Shown here: in pieces, positions 6,931 through 12,264 of the stretch | Numbering within the stretch: position 1 is the first letter of the stretch | How the letters are laid out: each line of letters begins with the position of its first letter | Assembly: GCA_041674465.1 (NCBI GenBank) | Contig: JBAYVV010000119.1 | Coordinates: 1 to 12,264 of the forward strand | Length of the DNA: 12,264 bases | Origin: JACRAR01 sp041674465 | GTDB lineage: Bacteria; Pseudomonadota; Gammaproteobacteria; Burkholderiales; Rhodocyclaceae | Direction of reading: 5' to 3' | Made by a program: the position numbers and the translations under genes | The notes under the pieces: model-generated | Seen by the model: only the letters and a program-made list of their open reading frames with translations | Databases searched by the model: none | Told to the model about the DNA's origin: nothing

Positions 6931-8838
6931 ATGAGCTCTGGGGTCCCTCAAAAATTCCAAGGAGCGCCGCTTTGGCTGCTGGTGATCACCATGTTGCTGA
7001 CCGTCCTGGCATGGTCGGCATGGAATATCTATAACGATTACCAGACCCTCCTGGAACAGGAGTACCGGCTGCTGGAGGTGCGGGCCCGGCAGCGCGAAGC
7101 CCGCATTAGCGGCACATTGCGCAGCGTTAATCTGATGATGGGCAGCATCATCGACGACCTGCGCGATCGCCCGAAAATGCCCGACGCAGACCAGATCCAT
7201 CTCTTGAGAAACTATCTGCGGCAGCTCCCTGAAATTCGCAGCTTGCTCGTCACCGAACCCACCGGGCGCATTCGTGTGCATACCAATGAGAAGGTCATCG
7301 GCTTCGATGCGTCAACCCGCGAGTATTTCAAGACCCATCTAGACGATCCGACAACCGATCGTTTCCACATATCCTTGCCTTTTCAGACGGTCACTGGCAT
7401 CACGGCCACCACCATGTCGCGCGTTGTCCGCGACACGCAAGGGCGCTTTGCGGGCGTCGTTGTGGCGACCCTCGAATCCGGTTTTTTTGCCGAGGCCTTG
7501 AAACTGAGCGTTTTTGAAGCGGGGGTTCAGTCCTTATTGATCAATCTGAATGGCGACATCATCAGCATGGTTCCACCCTCCGACCTGATCGGCAAGAATC
7601 TCAGGGGAGGAATTGCCTATACCGAGCACATCAATACCGGCCAGGCGACGACACGCCATCTGAACCGGGTCAAGCTTGAACAGACCTTGAAGATATCGGT
7701 ATTCCATGACCTGCCGAGCACGCCACTGGCAGTGATTGTTTCGCGCGACCATGACAGTTTCTTGACCGAGTGGCGTGATTCGCTGTATTCCTCCATCGCC
7801 AGCTTCGTATTACTCGCTTGCACAGCGTTGCTTCTCTTGCGGCTGGCTGCGCGGAGACAGACGGATCTGATCCGTGCGCAAGAAAGGCTTGCCACAAGCG
7901 AATTTGAGTTGCGCACCATCGTCGAGACCGAACCCGAGTGCGTCAAAATTCTTGCGGCAGACGGTTCCCTGCTGAAAATGAATCCGGCCGGACTGGCGAT
8001 GATCGAGGCCGATTCCTGGGAACAGGTCGCCGGGACAAAAGTGCCGAATATCATCGCTCCGGCCTACCGGAAAGCCTTCATTTCTCTGATCCGGGATGTT
8101 TGCGCCGGCGGTTCCGGCCAGCTGGAATTCGAGATCATCGGACTCAAGGGCGGACACCGCTGGCTGGATACCCATGCGGTACCGATCCCCAACCCCGGTG
8201 GCGAGGGCATGCTGCTGCTGGGCGTGACTCGCGACATCACGCAGCGCAAACAACTCGAAGCCGCGCAGGATGAGTCAAGAAGGGAACTCGAACTGAAGCT
8301 GTCACAGATTACCGAGCTGCAGCTGCGCCTGAAGGAGCAGGCGATCCGCGACCCGCTCACCGGACTCTCCAACCGCCGCTATCTCGATGAAACCCTGCCG
8401 CGCGAGTTGTCGCGGGCCAAGCGCGAAGGCTATTCGCTGTCCCTGATCATGCTCGACCTGGACCATTTCAAGCAGGTCAACGACACATACGGCCATGCCG
8501 CTGGCGATGAAGTACTGAAAACCCTGTCGGCACTCCTCAAAAAGAGCGCCCGCGAAAGCGACATCATTTGCCGTTACGGCGGCGAGGAATTCCTCGTGGC
8601 CCTGCCGCGGATGTCTCCTGAACAGGCGCTGCAGCGGGTCGAAGCCTGGCGCCTGGAACTTGCGGAAACTTCCGTCCACCACGGCGACCTGAAGATGCGG
8701 GTGACGCTTTCGGCCGGCGTCGCCGGCTTCCCCGATCATGGCGCAGACATCGACAGCCTGCTCTCACACGCTGACCAAGCCTTGTATCACGCCAAGCATG
8801 GGGGGCGTAATCGCGTCATCTGCTATACGCCGCCCTGA
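6931..8838 (+). CDS. Membrane diguanylate cyclase: extracytoplasmic Cache-type sensor, PAS, GGDEF
   Basis: A 635-residue inner-membrane protein with a span at ~13-33, a periplasmic region ~34-285 that fits a double-Cache sensor (E-Y-F-K and a late V-V-V-A-T-L segment) and a second span at ~286-306. A PAS domain follows at ~321-436, ending in the typical V-T-R-D-I-T-Q-R-K, then a coiled-coil linker at ~437-470 and a GGDEF domain to the end. The catalytic half looks active: DPLTGLSNRR at 474-483, the metal-binding aspartate D509 in LDLDHFK, and GGEEF at 550-554. The I-site RESD (541-544) is exactly five residues before GGEEF, so product feedback is expected. It makes c-di-GMP from two GTP in response to an unidentified external signal. 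The ATG at 6931 lies 27 bases after the DAHP synthase gene with no clear ribosome binding site. The next genes are type IV pilins. Confidence 0.92.
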   Translation: MSSGVPQKFQGAPLWLLVITMLLTVLAWSAWNIYNDYQTLLEQEYRLLEVRARQREARISGTLRSVNLMMGSIIDDLRDRPKMPDADQIHLLRNYLRQLPEIRSLLVTEPTGRIRVHTNEKVIGFDASTREYFKTHLDDPTTDRFHISLPFQTVTGITATTMSRVVRDTQGRFAGVVVATLESGFFAEALKLSVFEAGVQSLLINLNGDIISMVPPSDLIGKNLRGGIAYTEHINTGQATTRHLNRVKLEQTLKISVFHDLPSTPLAVIVSRDHDSFLTEWRDSLYSSIASFVLLACTALLLLRLAARRQTDLIRAQERLATSEFELRTIVETEPECVKILAADGSLLKMNPAGLAMIEADSWEQVAGTKVPNIIAPAYRKAFISLIRDVCAGGSGQLEFEIIGLKGGHRWLDTHAVPIPNPGGEGMLLLGVTRDITQRKQLEAAQDESRRELELKLSQITELQLRLKEQAIRDPLTGLSNRRYLDETLPRELSRAKREGYSLSLIMLDLDHFKQVNDTYGHAAGDEVLKTLSALLKKSARESDIICRYGGEEFLVALPRMSPEQALQRVEAWRLELAETSVHHGDLKMRVTLSAGVAGFPDHGADIDSLLSHADQALYHAKHGGRNRVICYTPP

Positions 8839-8848
8839 GATTCAATCC

Positions 8849-8866
8849 CGCGGCGCCAGCGCCGCG
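8849..8866. other. Perfect GC-rich hairpin after the diguanylate cyclase gene
   Basis: CGCGGCGC (8849-8856) is followed by two bases and its exact inverse GCGCCGCG (8859-8866), ten bases after the stop codon. Neither strand has a T-run after the stem, so it is not a standard intrinsic terminator. It may still slow polymerase, protect the 3' end of the mRNA or be a remnant of a palindromic repeat. Confidence 0.6.
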
Positions 8867-8903
8867 ATACTGTGAGGCAAAAGATCCCAGAGACCGCCCG
8901 ATC

Positions 8904-8933
8904 TTGAAAACTGACCGCTCATCGGCTTATGCT
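8904..8933 (+). promoter_or_regulatory. Putative sigma-70 promoter of the pilin operon
   Basis: TTGAAA (8904-8909) and TATGCT (8928-8933) are 18 bases apart, giving a leader of about 43 bases before the pilE ATG. I found no GG-N10-GC sigma-54 pattern, the usual promoter for the major pilin pilA of pseudomonads, in the same gap. Confidence 0.42.
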
Positions 8934-8982
8934 GGCAAAGTCGTCAAACGTAACTACCATTCGTACTGAAAAGGAAAATCCC

Positions 8983-9396
8983 ATGAAAAAACAGCCTGGC
9001 TTCACCCTGATCGAAGTGATGATCGTCGTGGCAATCGTTGCCATACTTTCAGCAGTTGCCATGCCGGCCTACACCGACTACGTCGTCAGAGGAAAGATTC
9101 CGGAAGCGACTTCGACGCTGGCCATCAAGCGGGTGCAAATGGAACAGTTCTTCCAGGACAATCGCACCTATGTCGGCGCCCCTGCCTGCACCGCGGACAG
9201 CACGACCAGCCAGTTTTTCGATTTTTCCTGCGCGGTGCAAACCGCCACGGCCTACACCCTGCAAGGCGTCGGGAAAACAAGCATGCTCGGCTTCACCTAC
9301 ACGATCAACGAGTCCAATGTGAAGGCAACGGCCGCCGTGCCCACCGGCTGGACCGCCAATGCGACCTGCTGGGTCACCAAAAAGGGCGGGTGCTGA
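8983..9396 (+). CDS. pilE: Type IV pilin, PilE-like
   Basis: A 137-residue prepilin. A short basic leader ends at G6, then F7-T-L-I-E11 begins the mature chain: the class IVa cleavage and methylation site with the conserved Glu at mature position 5. A ~20-residue hydrophobic helix follows, then the VRGKIPEATSTL linker typical of PilE/PilA. Four cysteines (C69, C83, C129, C137) could form disulfides; the last pair would close the C-terminal D-region. The track from TTG at 8929 adds an unrelated N-terminus. ATG 8983 is right because AAGGAA (8971-8976) precedes it and because it gives a normal leader. Substrate of the prepilin peptidase PilD. In P. aeruginosa pilE ends the minor-pilin operon, but here it begins it, so it could be a minor pilin or a structural subunit. 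Confidence 0.9.
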   Translation: MKKQPGFTLIEVMIVVAIVAILSAVAMPAYTDYVVRGKIPEATSTLAIKRVQMEQFFQDNRTYVGAPACTADSTTSQFFDFSCAVQTATAYTLQGVGKTSMLGFTYTINESNVKATAAVPTGWTANATCWVTKKGGC

Positions 9397-9403
9397 GGAT
9401 CTC

Positions 9404-9985
9404 ATGATGCCGCGCGGCGCGACCCTGGTCGAATTGATGATCGGTCTGACGATCGTTGCCTTGCTGATGGCGATGGGCGCACCGAGCTTCTTCGCCTGGA
9501 TACAGAATTCCCAGATTCGCACCTCAGCCGAGGCGATTCAAAACGGTCTGTACCTGGCACGCGGCGAAGCTGTCAGACGCAATACCACCACACGCTTCCA
9601 GCTGACGACGACGCTGAATTCATCCTGCGCCTTGTCCGCCTCAGGCACCAACTGGGTGGTGAGCCTCGATGATCCTTCGGGCACCTGCGACAGCGTGGCT
9701 TCGGATACGGTTGCGCCACGCATCGTACAGACCCGTGCCGGGGCAGAAGGCACGACCAATGCGGTTGTAGCGGCGACTCAATCTTCAATCGCCTTCAATG
9801 GGCTGGGGCGCGTGACCCCGGTGCCCGTTGGCAACATCGACATCGATATCAGCAACCCGACCGGCGGCGCCTGCGCGACCGCGAGCGCGGCCGGCATGCG
9901 TTGCCTGCGGCTCCGCGTCTCGGCTGGCGGCCAGATCCGCATGTGCGACCCGATCCTCGCCAGCACCGATCCACAAGGATGCTAG
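9404..9985 (+). CDS. fimT: Minor pilin FimT/FimU (GspH-like)
   Basis: A 193-residue prepilin with a very short leader MMPRG, cleavage G5|A6, and mature A-T-L-V-E with Glu at +5. The first mature residue is Ala rather than Phe. The hydrophobic helix (LMIGLTIVALLMAMGAP) and the GspH-type body (R-T-S-A-E-A-I-Q-N-G-L-Y-L-A-R-G-E-A-V-R-R) identify the FimT/FimU family, part of the minor-pilin priming complex at the pilus tip; FimT in some naturally competent species binds DNA. GAGG at 9395-9398 overlaps the pilE stop and lies five bases before ATG 9404; ATG 9407 is an alternative. Only seven bases separate it from pilE. A late Cys pair (C-A-T-A-S-A-A-G-M-R-C) may form a disulfide. Confidence 0.87.
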   Translation: MMPRGATLVELMIGLTIVALLMAMGAPSFFAWIQNSQIRTSAEAIQNGLYLARGEAVRRNTTTRFQLTTTLNSSCALSASGTNWVVSLDDPSGTCDSVASDTVAPRIVQTRAGAEGTTNAVVAATQSSIAFNGLGRVTPVPVGNIDIDISNPTGGACATASAAGMRCLRLRVSAGGQIRMCDPILASTDPQGC

Positions 9986-9986
9986 G

Positions 9987-10070
9987 ATGAAACAGCCCCC
10001 ACGCTCACGCCGTTCGCTGCCCCCAGAGGGCGTGCCAGTACCTTGGGGCGGCCCGGCTGTACTGACATGA
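9987..10070 (+). CDS. 27-residue leader ORF ending in the pilV start (MKQPP...AVLT)
   Basis: A small frame begins at ATG 9987, two bases after the fimT stop start-site gap, with AAGGA (9975-9979) seven bases before it. It runs through the palindromic element and stops at TGA 10068-10070, overlapping the pilV ATG (10067) in an ATGA arrangement. Its first five residues, MKQPP, equal those of pilV because its first 14 bases are a near-copy of the pilV start. The peptide (Arg/Pro-rich, no hydrophobic helix) is probably without function of its own. I infer that its translation delivers ribosomes to pilV, which lacks a ribosome binding site. Confidence 0.55.
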   Translation: MKQPPRSRRSLPPEGVPVPWGGPAVLT

Positions 10071-10080
10071 AACAGCCACC
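9987..10080 (+). repeat. Palindromic element (10001-10066) flanked by 14-base direct repeats of the pilV start
   Basis: ATGAAACAGCC occurs at 9987-9997 and 10067-10077; with one mismatch the match extends to 14 bases (9987-10000 and 10067-10080). Between them are 66 bases holding GCCAGTAC (10034-10041) against GTACTGAC (10059-10066), seven of eight bases paired, plus a smaller GCCC/GGGC stem (10019-10022, 10028-10031). The core CTTGGGGCGGCCCGG resembles short intergenic palindromic repeats I recall from Burkholderiales and relatives. The direct repeats look like a target duplication, though tandem duplication followed by change could give the same picture. Confidence 0.6.
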
Positions 10081-10507
10081 GAAAACATTTTCGCAACAAT
10101 GCGGCTCGATGCTGCTGGAAGCATTGATCGGCATTCTGATTTTTTCCATGGGCGTCCTGGCTGTCGTCGGCATGCAGGCTTCCGCCGTGAAAGCCTCGCG
10201 GGACGCCAAATACCGCTCCGATGCCAGCATGGTGGCGAACCAGTTGATTGGACAGATGTGGGTCGGCAATCGCACGCCCGCCACCATGCAAGCCAATTTC
10301 CAGGGCAGTGCCGGTTCCGGTGGGACGGCTTACACGGCCTGGCTGGCGGAAGTTCAGGCCGCCCTGCCCGGCGCCGTGGCGAATCCGCCGACCGTGCTGG
10401 TGAACGCGGCCACCAGCCAGGTCACCATCACGGTGTTCTGGATTGCCCCGGGTGAGCCAGAAGGGACCACGCCGCATAATTTCGTCGTGGTCGCTCAAAT
10501 CATTTAG
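10067..10507 (+). CDS. pilV: Minor pilin PilV
   Basis: A 146-residue prepilin with leader to G13, cleavage G13|S14, then S-M-L-L-E18 with Glu at +5. The first mature residue is Ser instead of Phe. The helix EALIGILIFSMGVLAVVGMQ and the following S-A-V-K-A-S-R-D-A-K-Y-R-S-D-A segment are typical PilV, a minor pilin of the tip priming complex. The ATG at 10067 has no purine-rich site before it; the nearest good one serves the leader ORF at 9987, whose stop overlaps this ATG. An upstream TTG at 10043 would add eight residues of unrelated sequence. Before the repeat element arose, the start was probably at 9987, directly after fimT. Confidence 0.88.
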   Translation: MKQPPKTFSQQCGSMLLEALIGILIFSMGVLAVVGMQASAVKASRDAKYRSDASMVANQLIGQMWVGNRTPATMQANFQGSAGSGGTAYTAWLAEVQAALPGAVANPPTVLVNAATSQVTITVFWIAPGEPEGTTPHNFVVVAQII

Positions 10508-10515
10508 GGTACAGC

Positions 10516-11625
10516 GTGACTCGATATCAACTTTTCCGTCGCCGTTCCGATCGTGGTTTCAGCCTCGTCGAAATCATGGTCGGCATGGTTATCGGCATGC
10601 TCGGCATCATCGCCATGATGCAGGTCTTTTCCCTCGCGGAAGGACAAAAGCGTGCGACCACCGGTGGCGGCGATGCCCAGAACTCAGGAGCGATCGCACT
10701 CTACGGCCTGCAGCGCGACATCCGCCAGGCCGGCTACGGCACCAGCGAGTTGCGCCTGATCGGCTGCAATGTGGTGCTGCGCACCGGCGTGACCCTGAAC
10801 GTGATGGCGCCCTTGACCATCAATCATGCCTCGGTGCCCGCCGGCGACACCGACACGGATACCCTGCTGGTGGTGTACGGCAATACCAATGGCACCACGC
10901 AGGGCGACGGCATCATTGCCGCCTCAGCCACGGCCAACACCTATCCGGTGCAAACGCCGACCAGCCACAACGCCAATGATTACGTCATCGCCGTGCCGCA
11001 AGTCCGCCCCACGCCCTGCAACCTGAACCTGATGCAGGTTGCCGGCAGTTATGTCGGCGCCTCCAACAACTCCAGCCTCACCCTGGCGAGCAACGATCCT
11101 GCCTTGACGACCAGTTTGGCCAGCATGCGCAACGGCACACTCTACAACCTGGGGCAGTCGCCCAAAGTACTGGCGTATGCCATCCGCAACAGCAACCTGA
11201 CAGTTTGCGATTACCTGGTCAACAATTGCAGCGCTGCCGGCAGCACCCCGGACAGCACGATCTGGGTGCCGATCGCCAGCAACATCGTCAGTCTGCGCGC
11301 CCAGTACGGCCACGATGCCACGACGCCGATGGACGGCATCGTTGACCTGTATGACCAGACCACCCCGACGACCGCCTGCGGCTGGGTCAAGACGTCGGCG
11401 GTGCGCGTGGTGCTGGTCGCCCGCAATGGCTTGCTCGAAAAAACCGCGGTGACCACGGCCGCCCCGGTCTGGGCGGCGACCATTGCCGGAAGTCCGACGG
11501 GTAGCGCCAGCACCCCGATCGTGTTGACGAGCAATACCAACTGGCAGAACTATCGCTACCAGATATTCCAGACGGTCGTGCCGATGCGCAACGTCACCTG
11601 GCTGGGAGTGCAGGCAGGATGTTGA
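10516..11625 (+). CDS. pilW: Minor pilin PilW
   Basis: A 369-residue prepilin with leader ending G14, then F15-S-L-V-E19 with Glu at +5, and a helix VEIMVGMVIGMLGIIAMMQVF. The large secreted body contains the A-L-Y-G-L-Q-R-D-I-R-Q-A-G-Y-G segment characteristic of PilW, and seven or more cysteines spread along it. The start is GTG at 10516, with AGGG (10506-10509) overlapping the pilV stop at correct spacing; no ATG is suitably placed. PilW is the largest minor pilin and links PilX/PilY1 to the FimU/PilV part of the tip complex. It follows pilV by eight bases and overlaps pilX by seven. Confidence 0.9.
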   Translation: MTRYQLFRRRSDRGFSLVEIMVGMVIGMLGIIAMMQVFSLAEGQKRATTGGGDAQNSGAIALYGLQRDIRQAGYGTSELRLIGCNVVLRTGVTLNVMAPLTINHASVPAGDTDTDTLLVVYGNTNGTTQGDGIIAASATANTYPVQTPTSHNANDYVIAVPQVRPTPCNLNLMQVAGSYVGASNNSSLTLASNDPALTTSLASMRNGTLYNLGQSPKVLAYAIRNSNLTVCDYLVNNCSAAGSTPDSTIWVPIASNIVSLRAQYGHDATTPMDGIVDLYDQTTPTTACGWVKTSAVRVVLVARNGLLEKTAVTTAAPVWAATIAGSPTGSASTPIVLTSNTNWQNYRYQIFQTVVPMRNVTWLGVQAGC

Positions 11626-12236
11626 CCCCGACCCTCTCCCGCGTCGCCCAGGGCGCACCGCGCATTCGTCAGCGCGGCGTCATCCTGATGATTTCGATGA
11701 TCGTGCTGGTCGCGATGACTCTGGCCGGTATTGCGCTGGTGCGTTCGGTGGACACGTCCAACATCATCGCCGGCAACCTGGCCTTTCAGCAGGCGGCCAT
11801 CAATGCCGGCGATGTCGGCACCGAGACCGCCGTCACCTGGCTGCAGAACAATGTTGCCGGCACCACCTTGCAGCAGTCGATTCCGGCACAAGGCTACGTG
11901 GCTTCCCGTCAGGATCCGGCCGCAGGGCAAAGCTGGGATGCGTTCTGGACCAACACCCTGGTCCCGGCGGGTCAGGTCGTGGCGCTGACGCAGGATGCGA
12001 ACACCGGTAATACCGTGTCCTACACGATCCAGCGCATGTGCGCCCAGGTCGGCGACCCGGCTGTGCCTCTGACCGATTGCGCCGTGTTGCAGACCGTCGG
12101 CAGCAGCGCCGGCAGCAGCAAGGGTTCCGGCGTGATCGCGTTGCAATACAACAGCCAGGTGTATTACCGGATCACTTCGCGCATCGTCGGACCGCGCAAT
12201 ACCGTTGCCTACGTCCAGACCATCGTGGCGTTGTAG
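11619..12236 (+). CDS. pilX: Minor pilin PilX
   Basis: A 205-residue pilin-like protein with cleavage site RQRG20|V21 and mature V-I-L-M-I: position +5 is Ile, not Glu, as is usual for PilX and GspK-type tip subunits. The hydrophobic helix (MISMIVLVAMTLAGIALVR) is followed by S-V-D-T-S-N-I-I-A-G-N-L-A-F-Q-Q-A-A, the family's conserved A-G-N-x-x-F segment. Two cysteines (R-M-C-A-Q and D-C-A) may pair. The ATG at 11619 lies inside the end of pilW (stop 11623-11625), so translation is probably coupled. PilX works with PilY1 in adhesion and pilus priming. Confidence 0.87.
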   Translation: MLTPTLSRVAQGAPRIRQRGVILMISMIVLVAMTLAGIALVRSVDTSNIIAGNLAFQQAAINAGDVGTETAVTWLQNNVAGTTLQQSIPAQGYVASRQDPAAGQSWDAFWTNTLVPAGQVVALTQDANTGNTVSYTIQRMCAQVGDPAVPLTDCAVLQTVGSSAGSSKGSGVIALQYNSQVYYRITSRIVGPRNTVAYVQTIVAL

Positions 12237-12244
12237 GGCATCTT

Positions 12245-12253
12245 AGGAGAAGG
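12245..12253 (+). promoter_or_regulatory. Strong ribosome binding site of the gene after pilX
   Basis: AGGAGAAGG ends two bases before an ATG at 12256, the strongest purine-rich site in the pilin block. It suggests the next gene is translated independently rather than by coupling. Confidence 0.6.
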
Positions 12254-12255
12254 TC

Positions 12256-12264
12256 ATGAGCGCA
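12256..12264 (+). CDS. First codons of the next pilin-operon gene (pilY1 expected from gene order)
   Basis: Only M-S-A is inside the window. It is called as a gene start because of the ribosome binding site just upstream and the 19-base gap after the pilX stop. pilY1, encoding the large tip adhesin, follows pilX in known minor-pilin operons, but nothing in the three codons proves it. Confidence 0.45.

Noticed and set aside
6073..7281. Long open frame of 402 codons on the minus strand opposite the DAHP synthase gene.
   Set aside because: It is antisense to a gene with complete catalytic motifs and has no recognisable domain. Long antisense frames are common in GC-rich coding DNA.
9785..10498. 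237-codon minus-strand frame spanning fimT and pilV.
   Set aside because: Antisense to two confidently identified pilin genes; the translation is His/Gly/Arg-rich and resembles no protein.
10443..10979. 178-codon plus-strand frame overlapping the pilV end and pilW start.
   Set aside because: Out-of-frame with both pilins, Arg/His-rich, and lacks any prepilin signal.
10924..11658. 244-codon minus-strand frame opposite pilW.
   Set aside because: Arg/Gly-rich antisense shadow of a good pilW; no domain seen.

Overview
The window looks like chromosomal DNA of a Gram-negative betaproteobacterium. It is GC-rich (roughly 60% by eye). It carries a type IV pilus minor-pilin cluster, an E. coli-like class I DAHP synthase, a nu-class glutathione transferase and two GGDEF proteins. 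A Burkholderiales/Rhodocyclales-type palindromic intergenic element also fits. The exact family cannot be fixed from sequence alone. I see no tRNA, rRNA, CRISPR array, transposase or phage gene.

Layout. (1) 1-1939, minus strand: a probable three-gene redox/detoxification run, transcribed as nu-class GST (yfcG-like), short-chain dehydrogenase, then a FAX/metaxin-like GST that runs off the left edge. (2) 1940-2146: 207 bases in which I see no gene. (3) 2147-3097, minus: a cyclic-nucleotide-binding domain fused to a GGDEF domain whose signature reads GVEEF while its inhibitory-site motif is kept. (4) 3190-4586, minus: tungstate-type ABC transporter core, tupB then tupC with a 4-base overlap, and no substrate-binding protein gene beside it. 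(5) 4648-5757, plus: a divergent one-component regulator joining a ModE/LysR-type winged helix to a periplasmic-binding-protein-like sensor domain. The 61-base gap holds a good sigma-70 promoter for tupB overlapped by an imperfect inverted repeat, which suggests repression. (6) 5830-6903, plus: DAHP synthase (aroG type), entry to aromatic amino acid synthesis. (7) 6931-8838, plus: a membrane diguanylate cyclase with extracytoplasmic sensor, PAS and intact GGEEF. (8) 8983 to the right edge, plus: pilE, fimT/fimU, pilV, pilW, pilX and the first codons of the next gene (pilY1 expected).

How the genes work together. The pilin block supplies the major-like pilin and the minor-pilin priming complex of a type IV pilus; the four minor pilins are tightly packed and probably co-transcribed from a promoter before pilE. 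The upstream diguanylate cyclase could feed c-di-GMP into surface behaviour, though co-regulation with the pili is only inferred. The tup genes and the divergent regulator form a self-contained oxyanion uptake and control unit.

The most unusual spot is 9987-10080. A 66-base palindromic element sits between two copies of the first 14 bases of pilV (one mismatch). The upstream copy keeps the ribosome binding site and now starts a 27-codon reading frame whose TGA overlaps the pilV ATG. The pilV start has no ribosome binding site of its own, so the element appears to have turned pilV into a gene translated by coupling to a small leader ORF.
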